NCBI GenBank assembly: GCA_021404785.1
Contig: QWHH01000003.1
Location: 62,001-126,000 of the forward strand
Direction: 5' to 3'
DNA from: Lysobacterales bacterium PRO7
Lineage (GTDB): Bacteria; Pseudomonadota; Gammaproteobacteria; Xanthomonadales; Rhodanobacteraceae
Length of the DNA: 64,000 bases
In this document: piece after piece, positions 34,699 through 44,085 of the stretch
Position numbering within the stretch: position 1 is the stretch's first letter
Layout of the letters: each line of letters opens with the position of its first letter
Made by a program: the position numbers and the translations under genes
Notes under the pieces: generated by a model
Told to the model about the DNA's origin: nothing
Seen by the model: only the letters and a program-made list of their open reading frames with translations
Database searches by the model: none

Positions 34699-36562
34699 GC
34701 GGTTTTTTGCTGGCCAGCACCTTCTCCACCGCGCGCCGCGTCATCGGATGGTAGCCGGGTTTGGCTTCGGCATAGATCGTGTCGGCCAACGCACGGCCAT
34801 CCGGCGTTTTTGCCAGCGCTTCGTATAGCGGCACGACGAGGATCATGCGGCCGATGCGCAGCATGTGTTCGCGCATGGCCGGATACGCCGCGCTGTTGCC
34901 GCTGCCGATCGCGAGCTTGTACCAGCGCACGCCGATCACGGCGTTGTGCGTGCCGGTCAGGTGGTACGCGGCGTCCAGCGCCTGCATCTGCGCAAGCGGC
35001 AATTGGTCCGGCAACTGGTCGAGAAAATATTGCCATTCCTGGGTCGTCCACTTTTGCGCGTGCAGGCCGGCGGCATCGAGCTTGCCGGCAACGAATCGCG
35101 CGCGCTCGGCGTCCTCGCTGGCGAAACGCGCGGACGTCGGCATTGGCGCGTCCGCCGGAATGCCGGGCTGGTGAATCCACGCGTTCACCTGATCCATCGT
35201 CACCGTGCCCGGATGCTTGTCGAGCAGGTTCGCTTTCAGATACGCGACGAACTGATCCGTGGTGATACTCTGGAACGCGAAATGATCGAAGTAGCCGCGC
35301 AGGAACGGATCGAATGCAGCGCGGCCGAACTTGGCTTCCAGCCATTGCAGGAACCACGAACCCTTGGTGTAGATGATGTCGGATTGCACGTCGTCGGCGC
35401 CTCGGCCCGTGAGGTCAGGCACCAGGGGCTGATCGGCGGGCGGGATTTCGCCGTCTTTGATGCCGGCGCGCAGTTCGTTCGCGTCGATGATGAACTCTTC
35501 GTCGGCCTGCTGCTTGCCGTACACCGCTTCGACGATGCGGCCTTGCACATAGGTCGTGAAGCCTTCGTTTAGCCACATGTGCCGCCACGCGGCCATGGTG
35601 ACGAGGTTGCCAGACCACGAATGCGCCAGTTCATGTGAAATGACGCTGACCAGCGATTTGTCGCCAACGATGATCGTCGGCGTGGCAAACGTCAGGCGCG
35701 GATTTTCCATACCGCCGAACGGAAACGACGGCGGCAGCACGAGGATGTCGTAGCGGCCCCAACGATACGGGCCGTACAGTTTCTCGGCGGTCTCGATCAT
35801 TTTTTCGGTATCGGAGAATTCGCTCGCGGCCAGCGCGACGGTCGCGGGTTCCGCATACACCGCACTGCGCGGCCCGGTTTGCTTCACCGCCAGATCGCCA
35901 ACGGCCAGCGCGAGCAGATACGAGGGGATCTTCTGCGGCATGACGAAGCGGAAATCGCCGTCCAGCGCATGTTTCGGGTCGTTGTCGGCGCTCATCACCG
36001 CGCGCAGCGCTTTCGGTACGCGGATGTGCGCGGTGTAGGTGAAGCGCACCGCGGGCGTGTCTTGCAACGGCACCCACGAACGCGCAGCGATGGATTCGGA
36101 CTGCGAGAACATGAACGGATGCTTCTTGCCAGCGGTCTGGGCCGGATCGAGCCATTGCAATCCGAATGCATCCGGATTGGTGTGGTAAGTGATGCGCACC
36201 TGCGGATTGCTTGCGCTCGCGACGATGCGCAGCGCCGAGCCGAGCGCAGGATCTGGCTTGTCGAGGACGAATTTCGCCGGCGTCCAGTGTCCCGCTTTGT
36301 CCGCGACTTCGACGTTTTCGATCGCCAGATTATTCGTGTCGAGCACCAGTTCCCTGGCCGCCTTGTCGTGCCAATCCAGATTCAATGTGGCGCTGCCGGC
36401 CAGCTCGCGCTTGTCGAACGACACGGAAAGATCCAGCGCCAGCGCGGTCACGCGCACGACGTCGGGCTGCGCCCGGGAATGCGGATCGGCTTCGGCAAAC
36501 GCGGATTGCGCGACAGCAAGATTCACTGCGGCGAGCGCCGCACAACGCAACAAGAACGACAT
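34679..36562 (-). CDS. Secreted M1 family metallopeptidase
   Basis: 627-aa zinc aminopeptidase, leukotriene A4 hydrolase-like in order of motifs. A signal peptide (MSFLLRCAALAAVNLAVAQSAFA) leads to the periplasm or beyond. The exopeptidase motif is GGMENPRL and the zinc site is HELAHSW with WLNEGF 18 residues on, near residue 310. The C-terminal helical domain is present. The start was chosen for the signal peptide; the longer in-frame Met lacks support. It shares a 13-bp upstream sequence with the S10 gene. Confidence 0.9.
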   Translation of the reverse strand: MSFLLRCAALAAVNLAVAQSAFAEADPHSRAQPDVVRVTALALDLSVSFDKRELAGSATLNLDWHDKAARELVLDTNNLAIENVEVADKAGHWTPAKFVLDKPDPALGSALRIVASASNPQVRITYHTNPDAFGLQWLDPAQTAGKKHPFMFSQSESIAARSWVPLQDTPAVRFTYTAHIRVPKALRAVMSADNDPKHALDGDFRFVMPQKIPSYLLALAVGDLAVKQTGPRSAVYAEPATVALAASEFSDTEKMIETAEKLYGPYRWGRYDILVLPPSFPFGGMENPRLTFATPTIIVGDKSLVSVISHELAHSWSGNLVTMAAWRHMWLNEGFTTYVQGRIVEAVYGKQQADEEFIIDANELRAGIKDGEIPPADQPLVPDLTGRGADDVQSDIIYTKGSWFLQWLEAKFGRAAFDPFLRGYFDHFAFQSITTDQFVAYLKANLLDKHPGTVTMDQVNAWIHQPGIPADAPMPTSARFASEDAERARFVAGKLDAAGLHAQKWTTQEWQYFLDQLPDQLPLAQMQALDAAYHLTGTHNAVIGVRWYKLAIGSGNSAAYPAMREHMLRIGRMILVVPLYEALAKTPDGRALADTIYAEAKPGYHPMTRRAVEKVLASKKPLSGSGT

Positions 36563-36587
36563 GGCGGATAGTTCCGATGAGACACGA

Positions 36588-36600
36588 CGCACGATTATGC
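36588..36600 (-). promoter_or_regulatory. Shared promoter motif upstream of the M1 peptidase gene
   Basis: Minus strand GCATAATCGTGCG. CATAAT is a plausible -10 and would start the mRNA near 36587, 25 nt before the ATG. The same 13 bases occur at 38231-38243 before the S10 peptidase gene. Confidence 0.5.
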
Positions 36601-36628
36601 CATCGTGCGCCGCCAAATCCGCCAATGA

Positions 36629-38191
36629 TCAGCGCGGCGCGGCGCTGTCGTAGAAGTTCGCCAGATCCGACTTGAATTGCTTGAGCGCATCCACGTTCAG
36701 ATACACCATGTGTCCGGATGGGTAATACGTGAATGTCACATTGTTGCGCAGTTTTGCGTCGAGCCCCAGGTGCGCCAAGTCGTATTCGGTGGCGAAAAAC
36801 GGCGTGGCGAGATCGAAATAGCCATTGGCCGACAGTACTTTCAAGTGCGGATTCTCGCGCATGGTGATGCCCAGATCACCCACCATGATCGGCAACGGCA
36901 CCGGCCAGTTCGAACCCGGCACCTTGTGTTTCCAGTCCCACACGCGGATCGCACCGGCCATCACCTTGTAGGGCACGTCACTGGGATATTTGAGTTCGCG
37001 CACGAGGTAATCGTTGAATGCCGCGGTGAACGCGCCGCTGATGGCGGTATCCGACGGATCGGTTTCCGGATCTTCACCGGCCGCATCCGAATCCACGCCC
37101 TCGAAACGCGCGTCGTAACGGCCCATGGTCAGGCGTTCGTCGCGCAACAATTCCTTGCGGAAGCGGCCCGGATTGACGCGCAGGTTCGCTTCCTTCAGGT
37201 ATTGCACGCTCAGGCCGGTATACATGTGCAATTTTTCCGCGATCGCGTCGCGCTCGGCATCGGACAGCGCCGCGCCCTTGCTCAAGGCGACCTGATAGTC
37301 GCCGCGCGCGAAATCGCGCACTTGCGTGAGGAACGGTTCCAGCGTCGCCGGCTTGTTCGGCAGCTTGTTGTGGTACCAGGCGATTGCCGCATAGCTCGGC
37401 AGGTAGTTGACGTAGTTGATGTCCAGCCCGGGCAGATGCTCGGCGTAATTGAGGATCGACGACAGCAGCACCACGCCGTTGCAGGCGATGCCATTGTCCT
37501 GCAACCACTTCACCAAACCCGCTGAACGCGGCGTGCCGTAGGATTCGCCGAACAGGAATTTCGGTGAATTCCAGCGATCGTACTTGGTGATGTAGCGCTG
37601 CACGAAACGACCGAAGGCGTCGATGTCCTGGTCCGTGCCCCAGAAGCGCTTGTCGGGATTCGCATCCTTGTCCTTCTTGTCTTTTTCGTCGGCGATGCCG
37701 TGCGAATAACCCGTGCCGATCGCATCGACGAAGACGAGGTCGGTCTTGTCGAGCAGACTGTCGGCGTTCGGCACGAGATGGTACGGCGCCGGCGGCGTGG
37801 CGTCAGGGCTTGAGGTTTCGATGCGCACCGGCGCGAACGATCCCATGTGCAGCCAGATGCTCGACGAGCCCGGCCCGCCGTTGTACAGGAACGTGACCGG
37901 GCGCTTTGCCGCGTCTTTGCCGTCGCCGACGGTGTAGGCAACGTAGAACACGCTCGCGTCCGGTTCGCCTTTTTCGTTGCGGATGATCAGCGTGCCGGCG
38001 GTCGCCTTGTACGCGTAGCTGCGGCCGTTGATCGTCACGCTGTGCGCCGTGACGACGGATTTTTCCTGCGGCGCGGGCGCGGATTTCGCCTCGGATGACT
38101 TCGCTTCGGACTTGTCGTGATCGGCAGCGAACGCTGGCGTGAATCCGAACAAGGCCAGCAACGAACAGGCGAGTACAACGCGAATCGACAT
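36629..38191 (-). CDS. Secreted S10 family serine carboxypeptidase-like protein
   Basis: 520 aa with a signal peptide (MSIRVVLACSLLALFGFTPAFA). Family motifs: the oxyanion segment NGGPGSSS, the nucleophile Ser in LFGESYGTPRSAG near residue 215, a later Asp region (GYFDLATPF) and the catalytic His near the end (YPSGHMVYLN). It probably trims peptides outside the cytoplasm. It is followed by the M1 gene on the same strand, and both carry the same putative -10 region, so they may be co-regulated for peptide use. Confidence 0.9.
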   Translation of the reverse strand: MSIRVVLACSLLALFGFTPAFAADHDKSEAKSSEAKSAPAPQEKSVVTAHSVTINGRSYAYKATAGTLIIRNEKGEPDASVFYVAYTVGDGKDAAKRPVTFLYNGGPGSSSIWLHMGSFAPVRIETSSPDATPPAPYHLVPNADSLLDKTDLVFVDAIGTGYSHGIADEKDKKDKDANPDKRFWGTDQDIDAFGRFVQRYITKYDRWNSPKFLFGESYGTPRSAGLVKWLQDNGIACNGVVLLSSILNYAEHLPGLDINYVNYLPSYAAIAWYHNKLPNKPATLEPFLTQVRDFARGDYQVALSKGAALSDAERDAIAEKLHMYTGLSVQYLKEANLRVNPGRFRKELLRDERLTMGRYDARFEGVDSDAAGEDPETDPSDTAISGAFTAAFNDYLVRELKYPSDVPYKVMAGAIRVWDWKHKVPGSNWPVPLPIMVGDLGITMRENPHLKVLSANGYFDLATPFFATEYDLAHLGLDAKLRNNVTFTYYPSGHMVYLNVDALKQFKSDLANFYDSAAPR

Positions 38192-38230
38192 GGCGGTTCC
38201 CTGATGGCATCGGCGCCCCTGCGCCGGAAG

Positions 38231-38243
38231 CGCACGATTATGC
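38231..38243 (-). promoter_or_regulatory. Shared promoter motif upstream of the S10 peptidase gene
   Basis: Minus strand GCATAATCGTGCG, identical over 13 bases with the M1 copy. It leaves a leader of about 38 nt with CAGGGAA as ribosome site. Confidence 0.5.
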
Positions 38244-38309
38244 GCCGCCACCATTCTTGCGCCCATGCCGAAAGTGCGATTTGCCGGCCGCAGGGTGTTA
38301 AATATTGTA

Positions 38310-38870
38310 ATGAGCGACGATGCACTGACGATCTGGACCATCGGCCACTCGACGCGGACGGCCGCCGAGTTCCTCGACCTGCTTGCCGCCAACAAGGTCG
38401 AGGCACTCGCGGACGTGCGCCGTTATGCAGGATCACGCAAGTATCCGCAGTTCAATCCCGATCTGCTGCGCGCGGCGCTTGCGGACGTCGGCATCGAATA
38501 TGTTGCGTTTCCGGAACTCGGCGGCCGTCGCCATCCGCGTCCGGATTCGCGCAACACGGTCTGGCGCAACGAGGCATTTCGCGGTTACGCGGACTACATG
38601 GAAACGCCGGAGTTTCACGCCGGAATCGAGCGGCTGCTGGAACTGGCACGGCGCAAACGCTCCGCTATCATGTGCGCAGAATCCGTGTGGTGGCGCTGCC
38701 ATCGCTCACTGATCGCTGATTGGCTGAAATCGAACGGCATCGAGGTGCGGCATATCCTTGCTGCGAACAAAACCGAAATTCATCCCTACACGTCCGCAGC
38801 CAGGATCGATAATGGCGTATTGTCGTATGCAGCGGACGATTTGTTACACAATGGGAGCCGTCGGTCATGA
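38310..38870 (+). CDS. DUF488 family protein
   Basis: 186 aa. The N-terminus TIWTIGHSTRTAAEFLDLL and the segment ALADVRRYAGSRKYPQFN are the DUF488 signature; AIMCAESVWWRCHRSLIADWL carries the conserved Cys/His group. The family has no proven activity. First of a four-gene run with overlapping or nearly overlapping ends. It has no clear Shine-Dalgarno; TTAAAT stands 6 nt before the ATG. Confidence 0.88.
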   Translation: MSDDALTIWTIGHSTRTAAEFLDLLAANKVEALADVRRYAGSRKYPQFNPDLLRAALADVGIEYVAFPELGGRRHPRPDSRNTVWRNEAFRGYADYMETPEFHAGIERLLELARRKRSAIMCAESVWWRCHRSLIADWLKSNGIEVRHILAANKTEIHPYTSAARIDNGVLSYAADDLLHNGSRRS

Positions 38871-39079
38871 CCCAACGATTCAAGATCGGCGATCACGTCA
38901 CCTGGAATTCGGAAGCCGGGTTCGTCAGCGGCACCATCATCCGCATCCACACGCAAGATTTCGACTACAAGGGCTACACGCACCGCGCGAGCGCGGATGA
39001 TCCGCAGTACGAGATCAAGAGCGACAAGAGCGACCACATCGCCGCGCACAAGGGCAAGGCGCTGAGGAAATCCCCGTGA
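38867..39079 (+). CDS. DUF2945 (Tudor-like) small protein
   Basis: 70 aa matching DUF2945, a small SH3/Tudor-like barrel: FKIGDHVTWNSEAGFVSGTI, then YEIKSDKSDHIAAHKGKAL. It starts at an ATGA overlap with DUF488, and the heme-barrel gene starts over its own stop (GTGA). Function unknown; the lysine-rich C-terminus may bind nucleic acid (inference). Confidence 0.85.
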   Translation: MTQRFKIGDHVTWNSEAGFVSGTIIRIHTQDFDYKGYTHRASADDPQYEIKSDKSDHIAAHKGKALRKSP

Positions 39080-39708
39080 CCGACTTTCCCAAAGACATCT
39101 ACACCGAACCCGAACCCGATTCCGACACGCTCGCCAACCTGGGACCGCTGGCACCCATGGCCGGCATCTGGACCAGCGCGCAGGGGATGGACATCAATCC
39201 CAAAGCGGATGGCCCGGAACGGCAGCCGTACATCGAACGCATCGAATTGCAGCCGATCGATGCGCAGACCAACGGGCCGCAGTTGTTCTACGGGCTGCGC
39301 TACCACACCTACATCGTCAAGCCGGATGCGGTCGAAACCCTTCACGACCAGGTCGGCTACTGGCTGTGGGAACCGGCCACCGAGACGTTGATCCAGACCT
39401 TGTCGATCCCGCGCGGACAGACCGCGATGGCCGTGGGCCACGCTGACGCCAACGCGAAGTCATTTCGTCTGGAAGCGGTGCGCGGCTCGACCGTGAACGG
39501 CATCAGTTCCAATCCGTTTCTGGAATACGCGTTTCGCACCGATCGCTACACGATCACGGTTACTATCCACGACGACGGAACCTGGTCCTACGAACAGGAA
39601 ACGGTGCTGATCATCCCCGGCCAGACGGAACCTTTCGCGCATACTGATCGCAACACATTGGTGAAGATCGGCGAACCCACGCCGAACCCGACCGCGCGCG
39701 GGACCTGA
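39076..39708 (+). CDS. Heme-binding beta-barrel (FABP/nitrobindin-like) protein
   Basis: 210 aa, GTG start inside the previous stop. The order LGPLAPMAGIWTSAQGMD, LFYGLRYHTYIV, VGYWLWEPATETLIQTLSIPRG matches bacterial FABP-like heme-binding proteins of the THAP4/nitrobindin fold. Heme or fatty-acid binding is not shown here. It lies 4 bp before the mini-MscS gene. Confidence 0.78.
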   Translation: MTDFPKDIYTEPEPDSDTLANLGPLAPMAGIWTSAQGMDINPKADGPERQPYIERIELQPIDAQTNGPQLFYGLRYHTYIVKPDAVETLHDQVGYWLWEPATETLIQTLSIPRGQTAMAVGHADANAKSFRLEAVRGSTVNGISSNPFLEYAFRTDRYTITVTIHDDGTWSYEQETVLIIPGQTEPFAHTDRNTLVKIGEPTPNPTARGT

Positions 39709-39712
39709 GACG

Positions 39713-40252
39713 ATGGCTCATTTCTTCGATTCTTCCGGACTGCTGGCCCAGAACTCGCTGCCCGGCGCGGTATTTCTCGCCGTGCTGCTTTTCGCGCTGG
39801 CATCCGTGGTGGCCGTGCTGATCCGCAGGGGCGCGCGCCGTATCGAGCAACACCTGACCGACGTCACGGCTCTTGGCTTCGTCAGCGCCTTCGCGCAGTT
39901 GCTGACCTACCTGTTCGCATTCGTACTCTACGCGCACCTGATCCCTGCGCTGCGCGCCTTCGGCACGGCCTTGCTCGCCGGCGTGAGCGTCATCTCGGTG
40001 GTCGTCGGTGTCGCGGCGCAGAGCACACTGGGCAATCTGGTCGCCGGTTTTTGGCTGGTCCTGTCCGGGACGATTCGCGTCGGCGACAGCATCCACATGG
40101 CCTCGTCCGTGGGAACCTTCGACGCCACGGTGCGGCTGATCTCGCTCGGCTCCACCGTGCTCGTCGACGACCAGAACCGCGAGGTGATCGTTCCGAACGC
40201 CGTGATCATGGGCAGCGCGATCACCCGTGTTGGACGCGCACCGGAATCCTGA
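39713..40252 (+). CDS. Mini-MscS mechanosensitive channel-like protein
   Basis: 179 aa. Three hydrophobic segments (residues 16-36, 60-85 and 82-108) lead to the pore and beta region of MscS (VGVAAQSTLGNLVAGFWLVL, then RVGDSIHM). It lacks the large C-terminal cytoplasmic cage of MscS, ending after the beta domain. It may form a small ion channel or assemble differently. Confidence 0.82.
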   Translation: MAHFFDSSGLLAQNSLPGAVFLAVLLFALASVVAVLIRRGARRIEQHLTDVTALGFVSAFAQLLTYLFAFVLYAHLIPALRAFGTALLAGVSVISVVVGVAAQSTLGNLVAGFWLVLSGTIRVGDSIHMASSVGTFDATVRLISLGSTVLVDDQNREVIVPNAVIMGSAITRVGRAPES

Positions 40253-40270
40253 GCGGCGGCATGCCTGCCG

Positions 40271-41020
40271 TCACACTTTGTAACCGCGATGGATCGCGAC
40301 GATGCCGGCAGACAGGTTGCGCACGTCCACGCGCGCGAAGCCGGCGGCTTCCATCATGTTTTTGAGCGTGGCCTGATCCGGATGCCTGCGGATGGATTCG
40401 GCGAGGTATTGGTAACTCTCGGCATCGCCCGCGATCATCGCGCCCAGGCGCGGCAACACCTTGAACGAATGGAAATCGTAGAGCGGCTTCAGGATTTGCG
40501 ACTGCACCGACGAGAATTCCAGGATCAGCACGCGTCCGCCGGGTCTGAGCACGCGCTGCATCTCGCGCAGTGCAACGTCCTTATCGGTGACATTACGCAG
40601 GCCGAACGCGATCGTCACCGCGTCGAAACTTGAATCCGGGAACGGCAAGGACTCGGCATTCAATTGCGCGTAGGACAGATTGCGCACGAAGCCGCGATCC
40701 AACAACCGATCACGCCCGACGCGCAGCATGGCGGCATTGATGTCGCCGATCACCACCACACCACGCTCGCCGACCAATGGCACCAACGACGCCGCGATAT
40801 CACCGGTACCGCCAGCGAGATCAAGCACGGCGTCGCCTTCACGCACACCCGAAGTCGCTGTGAACCAGCGCTTCCACAATCGATGCACGCCAAACGACAT
40901 CAGGTCGTTCATCAGGTCGTATCTCGACGCGACCGACGTGAACACGCGGCCGACGAGTTTTTGCTTCTCCGCGACCGGCACGTCGCGGTAACCGAAATGG
41001 GTGGTGGTGGGATCGCTCAT
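40271..41020 (-). CDS. ubiE: Ubiquinone/menaquinone methyltransferase UbiE
   Basis: 249-aa SAM-dependent C-methyltransferase in ubiquinone synthesis. The SAM motif is [16 protein letters not shown], then [32 protein letters not shown] and the C-terminal [12 protein letters not shown]. It ends a three-gene minus-strand run (41378, 41031, 40271). A TAGACT box overlapping the DUF971 stop lies 7 nt before its ATG and could be an internal start. Confidence 0.95.
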   Translation of the reverse strand: MSDPTTTHFGYRDVPVAEKQKLVGRVFTSVASRYDLMNDLMSFGVHRLWKRWFTATSGVREGDAVLDLAGGTGDIAASLVPLVGERGVVVIGDINAAMLRVGRDRLLDRGFVRNLSYAQLNAESLPFPDSSFDAVTIAFGLRNVTDKDVALREMQRVLRPGGRVLILEFSSVQSQILKPLYDFHSFKVLPRLGAMIAGDAESYQYLAESIRRHPDQATLKNMMEAAGFARVDVRNLSAGIVAIHRGYKV

Positions 41021-41030
41021 GCGGGCCAGT

Positions 41031-41381
41031 CTAGCGGCTCAGCCCCGCCGCTTCGAGCGCGTCGAGATACGCCTGCCAGTTCGCGTCGTGCTTGACGCCC
41101 AGACCGTGCAGGACGTCCCAGGAAAAAATGCCGGTATCGTGGCCGTCGTCGAAGCGCAGCAGCACGCCGTAATGCCCGATCGGTTCGATCGCAACGATAT
41201 TGACGTCGCGTTTTCCGGGCACGAGTACGCGCTGGCTCGGGCCATGGCCCTGCACCTCGGCGCTGGGCGAATGCACGCGCAGATATTCGCAAGGCAGTTT
41301 GAACGTCTCCCCCGTGTCGAAGCCGACTTCGAGCACGTGCGACGCACGATGCAGGGTGATCGCGGTGACGCGCGGACTCAC
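41031..41381 (-). CDS. DUF971 family protein
   Basis: 116 aa with [56 protein letters not shown], the DUF971 pattern found at the N-terminus of gamma-butyrobetaine hydroxylases and in Fe-S-related scaffold proteins. Its start overlaps the upstream gene's stop by ATGA. Function unknown. Confidence 0.85.
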   Translation of the reverse strand: MSPRVTAITLHRASHVLEVGFDTGETFKLPCEYLRVHSPSAEVQGHGPSQRVLVPGKRDVNIVAIEPIGHYGVLLRFDDGHDTGIFSWDVLHGLGVKHDANWQAYLDALEAAGLSR

Positions 41382-42007
41382 GAGGCTGGCATCGCCTCGG
41401 GCGGCAACGGCACTGGCGGCATGCCGGCGATTTTCGCCAGCAGCAGCATGTACTGCGTGCCGAAACCGATCGAGCCGATGCCGGGGAATTCGTAGGCGCC
41501 GGTATCCGGATACCAGGTCGCGTTCGGGTCGACTTCCTGCAGGACCAGCGCGTCCGACTCGGCGCCGGCAAGGCGGCCGATGTAGCTGACTTCGCCGTTT
41601 TCGTCGTCAAGCATGTTGAGCGAGATCATCGGGGTGATGCGTGCCGCGGATTCGGCAATGGCCTGCCAGTCGTCGAGCCTGAAATCGGCGAGCTGCGGAA
41701 TCTGCTCGCCGTTCAGTTGCAGCGCCTTCTCGACGAATTGCTTGCCCGGGTCCTGCTCAACCACGTCGATGTCGCCGACTGCGAGTGCGAGAAAGCCGTC
41801 GAAATGCATGGCGTCGCTGACTTCGGCGATCAGGCAGAACTCGGCAGCCAGGCCGATGACGAATCCGTGCACCCAGCCCGGCGAGATCTGCGAACGCGCG
41901 ATCTGCACCGGCACATGGCTTTCCAGTGCCTCGCGCAGTTGCGCGCGCGTGCCGCGGCCGCGGAACTGGACGACATTGCCTTCGCGGTGGTGTTTGATCG
42001 GGGGCAT
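41378..42007 (-). CDS. Conserved hypothetical protein
   Basis: 209 aa, acidic, no signal peptide or membrane segment. I do not recognise a family. It has an N-terminal basic start (MPPIKHHREGNVVQFRGRG) and an alpha/beta body with a long Asp/Glu-rich mid-region (NMLDDENGEVSYIGRLAG). A longer frame extends back through the neighbouring palindromic repeat and is rejected. Operon with DUF971 and ubiE by ATGA overlap. Confidence 0.7.
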   Translation of the reverse strand: MPPIKHHREGNVVQFRGRGTRAQLREALESHVPVQIARSQISPGWVHGFVIGLAAEFCLIAEVSDAMHFDGFLALAVGDIDVVEQDPGKQFVEKALQLNGEQIPQLADFRLDDWQAIAESAARITPMISLNMLDDENGEVSYIGRLAGAESDALVLQEVDPNATWYPDTGAYEFPGIGSIGFGTQYMLLLAKIAGMPPVPLPPEAMPAS

Positions 42008-42034
42008 GGCGCGAATTGTACCAATTCCAACAAC

Positions 42035-42142
42035 GTCATTCCGGCAAGGATTGCCGGAATCCAGTTGCCATGGACGGCGAACACGATCGGCTCGCATTCA
42101 CGTCCCTGTGTTCTGGATCCCGGCACTCCCTGCCGGGATGAC
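42035..42142. repeat. Palindromic repeat element, copy B
   Basis: 108 bp with the same two 30-bp inverted arms as copy A (42035-42064 and 42113-42142), 48 bp apart. Arm hairpins are ATTCCGGCA/TGCCGGAAT and ATCCCGGCA/TGCCGGGAT, so the third base pair differs but stays paired. It lies between the hslU end and the start of the hypothetical gene at 42007. Confidence 0.87.
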
Positions 42143-42148
42143 GGGCAA

Positions 42149-43489
42149 TCACAAAATGTATCGACTCAAGTCTTGATCTTTCACCAGCGCCGCCAGATGG
42201 CCGTCGACGTAAGCCGCGTCGATCGTATACTTTTTGCCATTCTCGCCCGGCGCCTCGAAGGAAATCGTATCGAGCAGGCGTTCAAGCACCGTGTGCAGGC
42301 GGCGCGCGCCGATGTTTTCGGTGCGTTCGTTCACGCTGAACGCGATCTCGGCCATGCGCTGCACGCCGTTGGCGGCGAATTCCAGGCTCACGCCTTCGGT
42401 GGCGAGCAAGGCGACGTATTGTTTGGTCAGCGCGTGATCGGGTTCGGTGAGAATGCGCTCGAAGTCCGCCGCAGTGAGCGCCGTCAATTCCACGCGGATC
42501 GGGAAACGTCCCTGCAATTCAGGGATCAGGTCCGACGGTTTCGCGAGCGAAAACGCGCCCGAAGCGATGAACAGGATGTGGTCGGTCCTGACCATGCCGT
42601 GTTTGGTCGAGACAGTGGAGCCTTCGACCAGCGGCAACAGGTCTCGCTGCACGCCTTCGCGCGAGACGCCCGCGCCGCTGAATTCGCCGCGCTGTGCGAC
42701 CTTGTCGATCTCATCGATGAAGACGATGCCGTTTTGTTCGCAGTTGTCCAGCGCCTGCGCCTTGAGTTCCTCGTCGTTGACCAGACGCGACGCCTCCTCG
42801 TCGATCAGCAGCGGGCGCGCGGCCTTGATCGGCAGTTTGCGCTGCTGCGTCTTGTTGCCGGCAATCGAGGAAAACATTCCGCGCAATTGTTGCGTCATTT
42901 CCTCCATGCCCGGCGGCGCCATGATTTCCACGCCCACGTTCACCGCGGTTTCGATTTCGATTTCACGCTCGTCCAGCGCACCTTCGCGCAATTGCTTGCG
43001 CAGTTTCTGGCGCGTGTCCGAATCGCCGGTGTCGGGCTGCGACGGTTCGCCCATGAATCCGTGCAACTGGCGCTTGGGCAACAGCGCGTCGAGGATGCGT
43101 TCCTCGGCGCGATCCTGCGCCTGTTCACGCACCTGCGTCTTGGCCTGCTCGCGCGCCATCTTCACCGCGGCATCGGCGAGATCACGCACGATCTGCTCGA
43201 CATCCTTGCCGACGTAGCCGACTTCGGTGAACTTGGTCGCCTCGACCTTGATGAACGGCGCGTTTGCGAGTGCAGCGAGGCGCCGCGCGATCTCGGTCTT
43301 GCCGACGCCGGTCGGGCCGATCATGAGGATATTTTTCGGCGTCACCTCGTTGCGCAGCGCCGGATCGAGTTGCATGCGCCGCCAGCGGTTGCGCAGGGCG
43401 ATCGCGACCGCGCGCTTGGCCGCGTTCTGGCCGATGATGTAACGGTCGAGTTCGGTGACGATTTCGCGGGGAGTCAATTCGGACATCAA
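42149..43489 (-). CDS. hslU: ATP-dependent protease ATPase subunit HslU
   Basis: 446-aa AAA+ unfoldase that feeds HslV. Walker A is GPTGVGKTE near residue 58, Walker B region [12 protein letters not shown], and the sensor/C-terminal domain with SRYIL at the end, which docks into HslV. Full length for the family (443 aa in E. coli). Start overlaps the hslV stop by ATGA. Confidence 0.97.
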   Translation of the reverse strand: MMSELTPREIVTELDRYIIGQNAAKRAVAIALRNRWRRMQLDPALRNEVTPKNILMIGPTGVGKTEIARRLAALANAPFIKVEATKFTEVGYVGKDVEQIVRDLADAAVKMAREQAKTQVREQAQDRAEERILDALLPKRQLHGFMGEPSQPDTGDSDTRQKLRKQLREGALDEREIEIETAVNVGVEIMAPPGMEEMTQQLRGMFSSIAGNKTQQRKLPIKAARPLLIDEEASRLVNDEELKAQALDNCEQNGIVFIDEIDKVAQRGEFSGAGVSREGVQRDLLPLVEGSTVSTKHGMVRTDHILFIASGAFSLAKPSDLIPELQGRFPIRVELTALTAADFERILTEPDHALTKQYVALLATEGVSLEFAANGVQRMAEIAFSVNERTENIGARRLHTVLERLLDTISFEAPGENGKKYTIDAAYVDGHLAALVKDQDLSRYIL

Positions 43490-44025
43490 AGTTCTTCAAT
43501 CGTGATGTTGTGGTTCGTGTAGATGCAGATATCGCCGGCGATCTTCAGCGCGCGTTCGACAACTTCGCGCGCGGACAGGTTCGAATTTTCCAGCAGCGCT
43601 TTCGCCGCTGCCTGCGCGTAAGGCCCCCCGGAACCGATCGCGATCAATCCGTTTTCGGGTTCGAGTACGTCGCCGTTGCCGGAAATCAGCAGGCTCGCCT
43701 CCTTGTCGGCCACCGCCAGCATCGCCTCCAATCGCCCGAGGCGCCGGTCGGTGCGCCATTCCTTGGCGAGCTCCACCGCCGCGCGCGTCAGGTTGTTGCC
43801 ATGCTTGTCGAGCTTGGCCTCGAACAACTCGAACAGGGTGAACGCATCCGCCGTGGCGCCGGCAAAGCCGGCGATCACCGCGCCGTCCTTGCCGAGCCGG
43901 CGCAGCTTGCGCGCATTCGCCTTGGCAACGATGTTGCCGAGCGTGACCTGGCCGTCGCCGCCGATGACGACGCGGCCGCCACGGCGTACGCAGACGATGG
44001 TGGTGGCGTGGAAGGAGTCGGACAT
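43486..44025 (-). CDS. hslV: ATP-dependent protease peptidase subunit HslV
   Basis: 179-aa proteasome-like threonine peptidase. The N-terminus [17 protein letters not shown] shows the active Thr after a short leader (ATT; Thr after the HA). [20 protein letters not shown] and [11 protein letters not shown] complete the fold. It forms the HslVU protease with the next gene. A GAGG site precedes the ATG. Confidence 0.96.
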   Translation of the reverse strand: MSDSFHATTIVCVRRGGRVVIGGDGQVTLGNIVAKANARKLRRLGKDGAVIAGFAGATADAFTLFELFEAKLDKHGNNLTRAAVELAKEWRTDRRLGRLEAMLAVADKEASLLISGNGDVLEPENGLIAIGSGGPYAQAAAKALLENSNLSAREVVERALKIAGDICIYTNHNITIEEL

Positions 44026-44085
44026 GGCAGCCTCGTGGTTGCGAACGTTTCCAGTTGCGGGCGGCGCGCCGCGATTGCAAGGGTC

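Noticed and set aside
41717-43522. 601-codon open frame opposite hslU
   Set aside because: hslU is intact and conserved; the antisense frame has no family features.
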